NCBI RefSeq assembly: GCF_020991275.1
Contig: NZ_JAJLQY010000018.1
Location: forward strand, 1-64,000
Source of the DNA: Actinocorallia sp. API 0066
GTDB lineage: Bacteria > Actinomycetota > Actinomycetes > Streptosporangiales > Streptosporangiaceae
DNA: 64,000 nt
Direction of reading: 5' to 3'
Made by a program: the position numbers and the translations under genes. The notes under the pieces were generated by a model. The model did not search any database. It had not been told where the DNA came from and was given only the letters and a program-made list of their open reading frames with translations. Positions 54,344-62,743 of this stretch are shown in pieces. How positions within the stretch are numbered: the first letter of the stretch is position 1; every line of letters starts with the position of its first letter.

Positions 54344-55108
54344 ATGAATTCCAACATCGACTCCGCCGACGCGTTCACCTCGGGCACCGTGCCGCTGCCC
54401 GGACACGACGGCGACGAGATCGAGGCGTACGTCGCCCGTCCGCTGGCGGCCGAGCACCGTGGCGGTGTCGTCGTCATCCACCACATGCCGGGGTACGACG
54501 CGCCCACCAAGGAGATCACCCGTAGGTTCGCCGCCGAGGGCTACAACGCCGTCATGCCGAACCTGCACTTCCGGGACGCGCCGGGCGCCGACCCGGACGA
54601 CGCGGCGGCGGCGAGCCGCGCGCGCGGCGGGGTGCCGGACGCCCGGCTCGTCGGCGACGTCGCGGGCGCCGCCGCCCATCTGCGCGGCCTGCCGAACAGC
54701 AACGGGAAGGTCGGCGTCATCGGGTTCTGCTCGGGTGGCCGCCAGGCGTTCCTCGCGGCCTGCTCGCTCGATCTGGACGCCGCGGTGGACTGCTACGGCG
54801 CGTTCGTCACGGCGCACTCGCCGGACGGCTTCCCGATCACCGTGCGGCCGGTGGTGGGCCTGGCCCCTGGCCTGTCGTGCCCGCTGCTCGGCCTGTTCGG
54901 CGCGGACGACAAGTTCCCGTCGCCGGGCGAGACGGCGGAGCTGTCGGCGGTCCTCGCCGAGTTGGGCAAGGAGTTCGAGTTCCACACCTACGAGGGCGCG
55001 GGCCACGCGTTCTTCGCGGTGAACCGGCCCGCCTACCAGCCGGAGGCCGCCGTCGCGGGTTGGGAGCGCGTCCTGGACTTCTTCGGCAGGCACCTGTCCG
55101 ACGGATGA
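54344..55108 (+). CDS. Dienelactone hydrolase family protein
   Basis: This 254-residue alpha/beta hydrolase has the DLH triad: Cys in GVIGFCSGGRQAFL, Asp in LFGADDKFPSP and His in YEGAGHAFFAV, plus the oxyanion-side HHMPGYD. It would hydrolyse lactones or esters in aromatic degradation-like reactions; no pathway partner is present nearby. ATG 54344 may be leaderless (TGATAT nine bases upstream). Confidence 0.88.
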   Translation: MNSNIDSADAFTSGTVPLPGHDGDEIEAYVARPLAAEHRGGVVVIHHMPGYDAPTKEITRRFAAEGYNAVMPNLHFRDAPGADPDDAAAASRARGGVPDARLVGDVAGAAAHLRGLPNSNGKVGVIGFCSGGRQAFLAACSLDLDAAVDCYGAFVTAHSPDGFPITVRPVVGLAPGLSCPLLGLFGADDKFPSPGETAELSAVLAELGKEFEFHTYEGAGHAFFAVNRPAYQPEAAVAGWERVLDFFGRHLSDG

Positions 55109-55123
55109 CGCGGGTGGACACGA

Positions 55124-55146
55124 GCGGGGGCGGCGCCCGCCCCCGC
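55124..55146 (+). terminator. Perfect 10-bp GC hairpin after the dienelactone hydrolase gene
   Basis: GCGGGGGCGG (55124-55133) and CCGCCCCCGC (55137-55146) enclose a CGC loop. It starts 16 bases after the stop and ends 22 bases before the next start. Confidence 0.65.
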
Positions 55147-55168
55147 CCTCCCGTGGCAGGCTGGACGC

Positions 55169-55465
55169 ATGTGCACCCACCACACCGAGTTCGCCCCGCT
55201 GGAGGGCAGTGCCAAGGGCAGGGACGGCTGGTTCGCCGTCACGCAGGCCGCCGTCTATGTGGACCACCCCTACCACGCGCAGCTTGAGCACTCGGTGAAC
55301 ATCGACTTCACCGCGCCGGGGCTGGGCCCGTCCGCGCGGGTCGCGGTCGAGCTGACCGAGGAGTCGGCGCGGGCGCTGGTCGGCGCGATCGAGGCGGCGC
55401 TGGCGGCGGCCCCGCCGGGGCTGGCCGCGAAGGGCGGTCAGTCCAGGAACGACACGTCGTTGTAG
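55169..55465 (+). CDS. DUF6295-type small protein
   Basis: This 98-residue protein begins MCTHHTEFAPLEGSAKGRDGW and contains AAVYVDHPYHAQLEHSVNID and VAVELTEESARALVGAIEAAL. I associate this with the actinobacterial DUF6295 family, of unknown function. Conserved His and Cys at the N-terminus suggest metal binding. CAGGCT six bases before the ATG suggests a leaderless mRNA. The C-terminus overlaps the convergent phosphatase gene by 28 bases, so the last nine residues may be recent. Confidence 0.7.
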   Translation: MCTHHTEFAPLEGSAKGRDGWFAVTQAAVYVDHPYHAQLEHSVNIDFTAPGLGPSARVAVELTEESARALVGAIEAALAAAPPGLAAKGGQSRNDTSL

Positions 55466-56064
55466 ACGACGGGTTCGCCGTCCTTCCAGTGCGAGACGGA
55501 CGCGTTGGCGACGGTCTCCTTCTCGATCTCCATCACCTCGGCCTCCGACAGGCCCTCGACGATGTAGCGGACGAGCACGATCACGGCGTCGTGCGCGCCG
55601 ATGAGGACCCTGCCGTCGGCGGGCAGTTCGGCGAGGACCGTGCGCAGCCGCAACGCCACGTCGGCCCAGGACTCGCCGCCGGGCGGCCGGTAGTAGAACT
55701 TGCCGAGCCGCCGCTGCTCGGCGTGCTCGGCGGGCAGCCGCCGCCGGACGCCCTCGGGGGTGAGCCTGGCGAACACGCCCATGTCGCGGTCGCGCAGCCG
55801 CTCGTCCACCCGGATGTCGGTGCGGCCGGTCGCTATCCGCACCGTCTCCAGCGCGCGCACGTACGGCGACGACAGCACGAGGGTCGGCTCCGGGAACCCG
55901 GCGAGCCATCTGCCCACGGCCGCCGCCTGGTCCCTGCCGCGCGGTGAGAGCGGGATGTCGGCCTCCCGCTCGGGGACGTCGAAGGTGTCCGCGTCCGCGC
56001 GGATCGCGGCCTCGCGCGCGGCGTTGCCCGTGCTCTCCCCGTGCCGGACCAGCATGAGCTCCAT
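55438..56064 (-). CDS. Histidine phosphatase family protein
   Basis: This 208-residue enzyme has the phosphohistidine motif MLVRHGESTGNAA at the N-terminus and the second catalytic His in VLIGAHDAVIVLVRYIVEG, with the Arg and Glu partners (SSPYVRALETVRIATG, PGGESW). It would dephosphorylate a small metabolite or sugar phosphate. It lies 19 bases after the flavoprotein gene in the same direction, so cotranscription is likely. Confidence 0.88.
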   Translation of the reverse strand: MELMLVRHGESTGNAAREAAIRADADTFDVPEREADIPLSPRGRDQAAAVGRWLAGFPEPTLVLSSPYVRALETVRIATGRTDIRVDERLRDRDMGVFARLTPEGVRRRLPAEHAEQRRLGKFYYRPPGGESWADVALRLRTVLAELPADGRVLIGAHDAVIVLVRYIVEGLSEAEVMEIEKETVANASVSHWKDGEPVVYNDVSFLD

Positions 56065-56083
56065 GCGGGGAGCCTACCCGCGC

Positions 56084-57484
56084 TCAGCGTCCGGAGATCA
56101 GGTCCGCGAGCAGCGCGACCTTCGACGTCTTGCGCAGGCCGCGTTCACGCGCGTCGGCCCGCTTGTAGAGCGCGTACATGAGCTGGACGCCGAGCCAGCG
56201 CAGCGGCTCGGGCTCCCAGGGCCGCACGTGCCAGCCGACCCACGGCATGTCGGTGAGGTCGGTGTGCTCGCCCAGAACCAGGTCGCGCAGGGTGCGTCCG
56301 GCGAGGTTGGTGGTGGCGACGCCGTGGCCGGTGTACCCGCCGGCGTGGCCGAGGCCGCTGCGCCGGTCGAGCGCGGCCGTCGAGCACCAGTCGCGCGGCA
56401 CCGCGAGCACGCCGGACCAGGCGTGCGCGACGGGCACCCGCGCGGCGGCCGGGAAGAAGTCGGCCAGGAGGGTGTGCAGTTGCCTTACCGTCCGTTCCGG
56501 GGTGCGGCCCGCGTCGTCGATGCGGGAGCCGTACCTGTAGGGCTTGCCTCGCCCGCCGAAGGCGATGCGCCCGTCTGCGGTGCGCTGGGCGTACATGTAG
56601 TAGTGGGCCATGTCGCCGAGCAGCTCCGCGCCGTGCCAGCCGATCTCGTCCAGGACGGACTCGGGCAGCGGGTCGGTGACGATCATCGAGCTGTTCATCG
56701 GCAGCCAGTCGCGGTGCAGCGGCCGGAACGCGGCGGTGAACCCCTCGGTCGCCCGGATGACGTACTCGGCCGTCACCCTGCCGTAGGGCGTCAGCGCGGC
56801 CGCCGACGAGGTGATCGACCGGGGCCGCAGCGCGGTGACCTCGGTGCCCTCGTACAGCTCGACCCCGAGGTCGCGGACGACCCGCGCCAGGCCGCGCACC
56901 AGCTTGGCGGGCTGCACGCGGGCGCAGTGCGGGGTGTACATGGCGTCCACCGCGCCCGCGACCCGGACCCGCTCGCCCGGCTCGACCAGCCGCAGGTCGT
57001 CCTCGCCCCAGCCCCACCCGCGCGCGTGCTCGACCTCCTGCCGCATCCGCCAGCGCTGCGCCCGGTTCCGCGCGACGGTGACGAGGCCGTCGTGCGCGAG
57101 GTCGGCCTCGATGCCCTCCTTGGCCGCGACGTCCACGACCTCGCCGACGGTCGCGAACATCTCCCGCTGGAGCCGGACCACCGCGTCCCTGCCGAACCTG
57201 TCGGCGTAGGCGGTGGGCGAGCCCGCCAGTTCCCCGACGACCCAGCCGCCGTTGCGCCCGGACGCGCCGAACCCGGCGAACTCCTTCTCCAGGATGACGA
57301 TCCGGAGGTCGGGCCGCGCCTTCTTCAGGTAGTAGGCGGTCCACAGCCCTGTGTAGCCCGCGCCGACGAGGCAGACGTCGGCCTGGAGCGATCCGGGCAG
57401 CCGCGCCGCGGGGGCGGGCAGGCCGGTCTCGCCGAACCAGTGGGACACCGCGCCGTTCACCATCGGGCCGTTCACAAAAGGCAT
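56084..57484 (-). CDS. DAO-type FAD-dependent amine/amino-acid oxidase
   Basis: This 466-residue protein has the dinucleotide motif VCLVGAGYTGLWTAYYL, the FAD ATG-like motif (GFGASGRNGGWVVGELAG), and a C-terminal FAD closure GLGHAGGYTGHGVATTNLAGR, the layout of PuuB-like gamma-glutamylputrescine oxidases and other DAO enzymes. The substrate is unknown. ATG 57484 follows AGCAGGA; an upstream open frame to 57685 has no start signal. It is divergent from the GNAT gene. Confidence 0.82.
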   Translation of the reverse strand: MPFVNGPMVNGAVSHWFGETGLPAPAARLPGSLQADVCLVGAGYTGLWTAYYLKKARPDLRIVILEKEFAGFGASGRNGGWVVGELAGSPTAYADRFGRDAVVRLQREMFATVGEVVDVAAKEGIEADLAHDGLVTVARNRAQRWRMRQEVEHARGWGWGEDDLRLVEPGERVRVAGAVDAMYTPHCARVQPAKLVRGLARVVRDLGVELYEGTEVTALRPRSITSSAAALTPYGRVTAEYVIRATEGFTAAFRPLHRDWLPMNSSMIVTDPLPESVLDEIGWHGAELLGDMAHYYMYAQRTADGRIAFGGRGKPYRYGSRIDDAGRTPERTVRQLHTLLADFFPAAARVPVAHAWSGVLAVPRDWCSTAALDRRSGLGHAGGYTGHGVATTNLAGRTLRDLVLGEHTDLTDMPWVGWHVRPWEPEPLRWLGVQLMYALYKRADARERGLRKTSKVALLADLISGR

Positions 57485-57672
57485 GGTCACATCCTGCTTT
57501 ATCCGTCGCCCGCGCGCATCACGCGGAGTCCGGGCGGCGCCCCGCCGAGCACGCGGACGCGGCCCGGCGAGACCAAGCTCACGCCGTGATTCGGCGCCGT
57601 GAAACGCCCGACACACGAACCCGTAACACGCCTCGGCGAGTCTTACTGAATCGAGAAAGAAGGGGGATTCCG

Positions 57673-58182
57673 ATGACCACAGCACTACAAGGTGAGCCCG
57701 CGCTACTGACCGTGCGGCCTCTGGTCCAGGGGGACCGCGACGCCGTGGTGGCGATGCACGACCGCTGCTCGATGGCCAGCCGCCGGCTCCGCTACTTCAG
57801 CGCCAAGCCGGTGCTGCCGCCGCGTCTGCTCGACGTGTTCACCGACCGCTCGCGGGGGCTGTCCCTCGCGGTGGACGACGGGAGCGGACGGATCGTGGCG
57901 CTCGGCCACATGATGTACGACGCGACCCGGCCGGGCACCGCCGAGCTCGCGTTCCTCGTGGAGGACGCCTGGCAGGGCCGGGGGGTCGGCCGTCGCCTGG
58001 CGACGCTGCTGCGCGACCTGGGTGAGGCGGAGGGCCTGGCCGAGCTGCGCGCGAGCGTGTTCAGCGAGAACGCGCGGATGCGCAAGCTGCTGACCGCGAT
58101 GGGCGGCCGCACCACCCGCACCGACGACCCCGCCGTCCTGGAGATCGTGCTCCCGCTGCGGACGCTCGCCGCCGCCGCGTAA
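57673..58182 (+). CDS. GNAT family N-acetyltransferase
   Basis: This 169-residue protein has the GNAT core: AELAFLVEDAWQGRGVGRRLA provides the acetyl-CoA motif (Q/R-x-x-G-x-G), and ASVFSENARMRKLLTAMG is the typical last strand-helix. The N-terminal SMASRRLRYFS resembles the GNAT domain attached to protein acetyltransferases of the Pat type, here as a stand-alone module. GGGGG lies seven bases before ATG 57673. Confidence 0.85.
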   Translation: MTTALQGEPALLTVRPLVQGDRDAVVAMHDRCSMASRRLRYFSAKPVLPPRLLDVFTDRSRGLSLAVDDGSGRIVALGHMMYDATRPGTAELAFLVEDAWQGRGVGRRLATLLRDLGEAEGLAELRASVFSENARMRKLLTAMGGRTTRTDDPAVLEIVLPLRTLAAAA

Positions 58183-58214
58183 CTGGAACGATCCATGGGT
58201 GGGACGATGGCGGC

Positions 58215-59012
58215 GTGGCCATCTATGACGACCCAGAAGCCTACGAACTCGCCTGCGGCTACCGTGACGTCCCCGCCGAGGTGGACGCGCTGCTGAGCTG
58301 GTCGGCCCGCCACGGCAGGACGCCGGGCACGGTGCTGGAGCTGGCGGCGGGGCCCGCCGAGCACGCGCGGGAGCTGTCCCGCAGGGGCCTGGACGTCACG
58401 GCGCTGGACCTCAACCCGGCGATGTGCGCCTACGCCAAGGCCAGGGGGCCGGAGCTGACCGTCGTGCAGGGCGACATGACGGACTTCGCGCTCGACGAGA
58501 GGTTCGACCTGATCGTCACCCTGCTGGACAGCACGGCACACCTGCACACCCTCGACGCGCTCGCCGCCCACCTGCACCGGGTCGGCGCGCACCTCGCGGA
58601 CGGCGCCGCCTACATCCTGGAGATGAGCCATCCGGCCGACCGGCTGAGCCTTGACGAGTCCACGATGACGTCCTGGACGGTCGAGCGCGACGGCGTCACC
58701 GCGCACGTCTCCTGGGGCTCCCTGGACGACCCGCTCGACCCGCTCACCCAGATGGTGGACGACAGGGTGGTCATCCGGATCACCGAGCCGCCCTCCCGTC
58801 CAGGCGGCCCGGCACGGGTGCGGACCGTCGAGGGCGTCGTCCCGTTCCGGTTCTGGACCGCCACCGAACTGGACGCCGCCGTGCGGGTCGCGGCGCTGGA
58901 GCATCCGGAGACGGCGCTGGAGATCGTCGCCCGGTACGGCGACTTCGCCGACGTGTCCCCGACCGCCGACGAGGCGTGGCGGCTCATCAGCGTGCTCCGG
59001 CGCCGCCGCTGA
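58215..59012 (+). CDS. Class I SAM-dependent methyltransferase
   Basis: This 265-residue protein has the SAM motif VLELAAGPAEHARELSRRG, the acidic loop ALDLNPAM, and VVQGDMTDFALDERFDLIV. The N-terminal YDDPEAYELACGYRD is common in this small methyltransferase group. The substrate is unknown. It starts at GTG 58215, 32 bases after the GNAT gene, and may be in the same transcript. Confidence 0.85.
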   Translation: MAIYDDPEAYELACGYRDVPAEVDALLSWSARHGRTPGTVLELAAGPAEHARELSRRGLDVTALDLNPAMCAYAKARGPELTVVQGDMTDFALDERFDLIVTLLDSTAHLHTLDALAAHLHRVGAHLADGAAYILEMSHPADRLSLDESTMTSWTVERDGVTAHVSWGSLDDPLDPLTQMVDDRVVIRITEPPSRPGGPARVRTVEGVVPFRFWTATELDAAVRVAALEHPETALEIVARYGDFADVSPTADEAWRLISVLRRRR

Positions 59013-59040
59013 CGTCGGCGGGACGGGTATCGTCCGGGGC

Positions 59041-59295
59041 ATGTCGGAACCCCTCACCGCGCGGGAGACGGAGCGGTTCGTCGCCGCGATGGTCCCCGTC
59101 GTCGCCGAGAAGATCACCAGCGCCGGGCGGTTCAGGATCACCGCGTGGACGCCCGCCGAGCAGGCCATGTACCGCGAGGTGACGTCGAGGGCGGCCGAAA
59201 CGCTCGGCCGCCCCCTGATGAGCTACGGCAACGGCAGGGACCTCTGGATCGTCCCCGCCGAAGCCGGAGACCCGATAGCCCCCCTCACGCCCTGA
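59041..59295 (+). CDS. Small conserved hypothetical protein
   Basis: This 84-residue protein (TARETERFVAAMVPVVAEKI, then FRITAWTPAEQAMYREVTSR) has a two-helix-plus-beta look and no membrane segment. I do not recognise a family. TATCGT (59028-59033) seven bases before ATG 59041 suggests a leaderless mRNA, and a shared hairpin terminator follows it. Both support a real gene. Confidence 0.6.
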   Translation: MSEPLTARETERFVAAMVPVVAEKITSAGRFRITAWTPAEQAMYREVTSRAAETLGRPLMSYGNGRDLWIVPAEAGDPIAPLTP

Positions 59296-59310
59296 GAAGC
59301 GCTCTCAGGG
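59290..59310. terminator. Bidirectional hairpin between the small gene and pgl
   Basis: CCCTGAGA (59290-59297) and TCTCAGGG (59303-59310) form a perfect 8-bp stem with an AGCGC loop between convergent genes. Confidence 0.7.
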
Positions 59311-59314
59311 CCGC

Positions 59315-60082
59315 TCAGACCCCGTCGAGACGGGACGCGGCGGCCCGGTCGAGCAGGTACAGCGTCGCCTCGCGCCCGCGCGCCGTCGCGACCGGCGCCT
59401 CACTCGGGTCCGCGCCCCCCAGGCCCAGGCTGACCGCCTCGGCCTTGCCCTCGCCCGCCGCGACCACCCAGACCTCGCGCGCCGCCTGGATCACCGGGAC
59501 GGTCAGCGACACCCGGATCGGCGGCGGCTTCGGCGAGTCGTGCACGCCGACGACCGTCCGCTTCTCCTCAAGCACGCCCGGCAGGCCCGGGAACAGCGAC
59601 GCGATGTGCGCGTCCGGCCCGACGCCCAGCATGAGCACGTCGAACGAGGGCGCCTCCACCGGGTCCTCCGGCCGGGCGGCGGCGGCCAGTTCGGCGGCGT
59701 GCCGCGCGGCCGCCGCCTCCACGTCGGCGCCGTCGGGCCCGTCCGAGGCGGGCATCGGGTGGACGCGCGCCTGGAGTACCGGCACGTGGTCCAGCAGCGC
59801 CTCGCGCGCCTGTGTCTCGTTGCGCTCGATGTCGCCGGTCGGCAGGAACCGCTCGTCCCCCCACCACACGTCGAGGTTCGCCCAGTCCACCGCGTCGCGC
59901 GCCGGGGACTCCGCGACGGCCGCCAGCACCGCGATGCCGACGGTGCCGCCGGTCAGCACCACCGAGGCGGTGCCGCGCGCGGCCTGCGCGTCGACCAGTG
60001 CCGTCACCAGCCGTGCCGCGACGGCGCGCGCCAGCACCCGCGCGTCCTCGTGCACGACGGTCTTCGGCTCGGAACCGCTCAT
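59315..60082 (-). CDS. pgl: 6-phosphogluconolactonase
   Basis: This 255-residue enzyme hydrolyses 6-phosphogluconolactone. VVLTGGTVGIAVLAAVAE, VWWGDERFLPTGDIERNETQAREALL and MLGVGPDAHIASLFPG match the NagB/Pgl family. The active-site loop has DAH where many homologues have DGH; the His itself is kept. ATG 60082 overlaps the opcA stop as ATGA, and the order zwf-opcA-pgl confirms the role. Confidence 0.92.
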   Translation of the reverse strand: MSGSEPKTVVHEDARVLARAVAARLVTALVDAQAARGTASVVLTGGTVGIAVLAAVAESPARDAVDWANLDVWWGDERFLPTGDIERNETQAREALLDHVPVLQARVHPMPASDGPDGADVEAAAARHAAELAAAARPEDPVEAPSFDVLMLGVGPDAHIASLFPGLPGVLEEKRTVVGVHDSPKPPPIRVSLTVPVIQAAREVWVVAAGEGKAEAVSLGLGGADPSEAPVATARGREATLYLLDRAAASRLDGV

Positions 60083-61053
60083 GAACCCGCCCTCTTCCGT
60101 GTCCGCTGCTGCCCGTTGTTCTCCTGGGGGGCGTCGGCGGGGGGAGCGGTGTACGTGCGGTCGAACCGTGACACCGCGTCGTGGTAGACCTCGTCGGGGT
60201 CGAGGCGGCGCAGCTCCTCGGCCAGCAGCTCCGACATGGGACGCCGGTGCAGCGCCACCTGCCGGTCGGGCTGGCCGGGACGGGCGAGCGTGGCGACGCG
60301 CCCGTCGGGCCTGGTCACCGAGATCGGGCCGTCGGCCGTCTGGAGGATGACGGCGGTGATACCGGGCCCGCCCGACGTCGTCCGGGAGGCGGGCGCCGAG
60401 AGCCGTCCGCCCAGCCAGGCGGCGAGCAGCTCGGCGCTCGGGCTGTCCGGCTCGGCCTGCACCTCGACGGAGGTGATGGGCGGTGTCTTCTGGTCCAGGG
60501 CGGCGGCCAGGAGGGTGCGCCACGGTGTCAGCCGGGTCCAGGAGAAGTCGGTGTCTCCCGGCGTGTAGGACTTGTCGAGCTGGATGAGCGTGCCGAGCCG
60601 GTCCAGGCCCGCGTAGGCGTCGGTGACGCGGCGCTGCGCGAGCGCGCCCAGCGGGTCGTCGGCCGGGTTGGCGGGCGCCTGGCCCGGCCACCAGGTGACG
60701 ACGGGCGCGTCCGGCACCAGCAGCGGCACCACGACCGAGTCGGCGTGCCCGGCCAGCGGCCCGTACATGCGCAGCAGGACGGTCTCGCCGGGGCCGGTCT
60801 CGCCGATCCTTATCTCCGCGTCCAGCCGGGACGAGCTGCCGCGCGCGTCCCGCGAGATCACGGTGAGCACCCGGCACGGGTGTTCGCGGGCCGCCTCGGT
60901 GGCCGCGCGCAGCGAGTCGTACTGGGCGGACTCGTCGGTGACGATCACCAGGGTGAGCACCATGCCGACGGCGGGGCCGCCCATCTGGTGCCGGGCCTGG
61001 GTCAGCGCCTCCTGGATCCGCCGGGTGGTCGTCGCGGTGAGGTCGATGTTCAC
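60079..61053 (-). CDS. opcA: Glucose-6-phosphate dehydrogenase assembly protein OpcA
   Basis: This 324-residue protein matches OpcA, an allosteric effector of G6PD. It shows VLTLVIVTDESAQYDSLRAATEAAREHPCRVL near the N-terminus (given here in part: VTDESAQYDSLRAA), ADSVVVPLLVPDAPVVTWWP, and DPLGALAQRRVTDAY. Its GTG start follows the zwf TGA after one base, and its stop overlaps pgl, so all three are translationally coupled. Confidence 0.93.
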   Translation of the reverse strand: MNIDLTATTTRRIQEALTQARHQMGGPAVGMVLTLVIVTDESAQYDSLRAATEAAREHPCRVLTVISRDARGSSSRLDAEIRIGETGPGETVLLRMYGPLAGHADSVVVPLLVPDAPVVTWWPGQAPANPADDPLGALAQRRVTDAYAGLDRLGTLIQLDKSYTPGDTDFSWTRLTPWRTLLAAALDQKTPPITSVEVQAEPDSPSAELLAAWLGGRLSAPASRTTSGGPGITAVILQTADGPISVTRPDGRVATLARPGQPDRQVALHRRPMSELLAEELRRLDPDEVYHDAVSRFDRTYTAPPADAPQENNGQQRTRKRAGS

Positions 61054-61054
61054 G

Positions 61055-62605
61055 TCAGATCCTCCGCCAGGCGCGGCCGTCGCGCTTCATGAGCAGGTCC
61101 GAGGACTTGGGGCCGTAACCGCCCGACTTGTACTGGTCGGGCCGCCCGTGCGCGGCCCAGTACTCCTCGGCGGGGTCGAGGATCTGCCAGGACAGCTCGA
61201 CCTCCTCCTGTCGGGGGAACAGCGGGGGGTCGCCGATGAGGACGTCGAGGATGAGCCGCTCGTACGCCTCGGGGGAGGACTCGGTGAAGGACTCCCCGTA
61301 GGCGAAGTCCATGTTGACGTCCCGGACCTCCATCGCGGTGCCCGGCACCTTCGAGCCGAACCGGAGCGTCACGCCCTCGTCCGGCTGGATGCGGAACACC
61401 AGCGCGTTCTGCCCCAGCTCCTCGGTCTCGGTGTGCGAGAACGGCAGGTGCGGGGCCTTCTGGAACATCATCGCGACCTCGGTGGCCCGCCGGGAAAGGC
61501 GCTTGCCCGTCCGCAGGTACCAGGGCACGCCCGCCCAGCGCCGCGAGTCGATCTCCAGCTTGATGGCCGCGTACGTCTCGGTGGTGGAGGTGGCGGGGAT
61601 GCCCTCCTCCTCCAGGTAGCCCTTGACGGCCACGCCGCCCTGCCACCCCGCCGCGTACTGGCCGCGCGCGGTGGAACGTCCCAAGTCGCCCTCAGGCAGC
61701 CGCACCGAAGACAGCACCTTGGCCTTCTCCGCGCGGACCGCCTCGGCGCTGAACGACGTCGGCTCCTCCATCGCGGTGAGGGCCAGCAACTGGAGCAGGT
61801 GGTTCTGGATGACGTCGCGGGCCGCGCCGATGCCGTCGTAGTACCCGGCCCGGCCTCCGATGCCGATGTCCTCGGCCATGGTGATCTGCACGTGGTCCAC
61901 GTACGACCGGTTCCAGATCGGCTCGAACAGGGTGTTCGCGAAGCGCAGCGCCAGGATGTTCTGGACGGTCTCCTTGCCCAGGTAGTGGTCGATCCGGAAG
62001 ATCGACTCCTCGGGGAAGACCCGGTGCACGATGTTGTTCAGCTCGCGGGCGCTCTTCAGGTCGTGCCCGAACGGCTTCTCGATGACGACCCGGCGGAACG
62101 ACTCGGGGGAGTGCTCGGCGAGGCCGGAGCGCTGGAGCTGCTCCACGACGACGTCGAAGAACTTCGGGGGGATCGAGAGGTAGAAGGCGTAGTTCCCGCC
62201 GGTGCCGCGGGTCTCGTCCAGCTCCTTGACGGCCAGCGCGAGCGTGTCGAACGCGCCGGGGTCGCTGAACTCGCCGGGCACGAAGTGCATGCCCTCCGAC
62301 AGGTGCCGCCAGACGTCCTCGCGGAACGGCGTGCGCGCGTGCTGCTTGACCGCCTCGTAGGCGACCTGGCGGAAGTCCTGGTTCTCCCAGTCGCGCCGGG
62401 CGAAGCCGACGAGGGAGAAGCCGGGGGGAAGCAGCCCCCGGTTGGCCAGGTCGTAGATGGCCGGGAGCAGCTTCTTGCGGGAGAGGTCCCCGGTGACGCC
62501 GAACAGCACCAGCACGCTGGGCCCGGCGACACGGGGCAGTCTCTTGTCGCGGGGATCCCGGAGTGGATTCCCGTCGATCCCGATCAATTCAGCGGGCGAT
62601 GGCAT
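61055..62605 (-). CDS. zwf: Glucose-6-phosphate 1-dehydrogenase
   Basis: This 516-residue enzyme oxidises glucose-6-phosphate to the lactone, making NADPH. VLFGVTGDLSRKKLLPAIYD is the coenzyme loop, FRIDHYLGKETVQN holds the active-site His/Lys, and WAGVPWYLRTGKRLSRR is the C-terminal substrate region. All key residues are present. A half DasR site (ACTGGTCT, about 62634) lies just upstream of the start. Confidence 0.95.
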   Translation of the reverse strand: MPSPAELIGIDGNPLRDPRDKRLPRVAGPSVLVLFGVTGDLSRKKLLPAIYDLANRGLLPPGFSLVGFARRDWENQDFRQVAYEAVKQHARTPFREDVWRHLSEGMHFVPGEFSDPGAFDTLALAVKELDETRGTGGNYAFYLSIPPKFFDVVVEQLQRSGLAEHSPESFRRVVIEKPFGHDLKSARELNNIVHRVFPEESIFRIDHYLGKETVQNILALRFANTLFEPIWNRSYVDHVQITMAEDIGIGGRAGYYDGIGAARDVIQNHLLQLLALTAMEEPTSFSAEAVRAEKAKVLSSVRLPEGDLGRSTARGQYAAGWQGGVAVKGYLEEEGIPATSTTETYAAIKLEIDSRRWAGVPWYLRTGKRLSRRATEVAMMFQKAPHLPFSHTETEELGQNALVFRIQPDEGVTLRFGSKVPGTAMEVRDVNMDFAYGESFTESSPEAYERLILDVLIGDPPLFPRQEEVELSWQILDPAEEYWAAHGRPDQYKSGGYGPKSSDLLMKRDGRAWRRI

Positions 62606-62743
62606 GCCCGTCCCTTTCCTGCGTGTCGATCAGACTGGTCTCAGGGCGGTCAAGGAGGGGATCGACCGGCTTGCGGTGACGGCCGCGCGGGGCCGCCCCG
62701 GACCTGTGGGCCCGGGCACGGCCCCGCGGTGACGCCGTCGTGT

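Noticed and set aside
62634-62645. DasR operator upstream of zwf
   Set aside because: Only one half-site (TGGTCT) is present, with no inverted partner.
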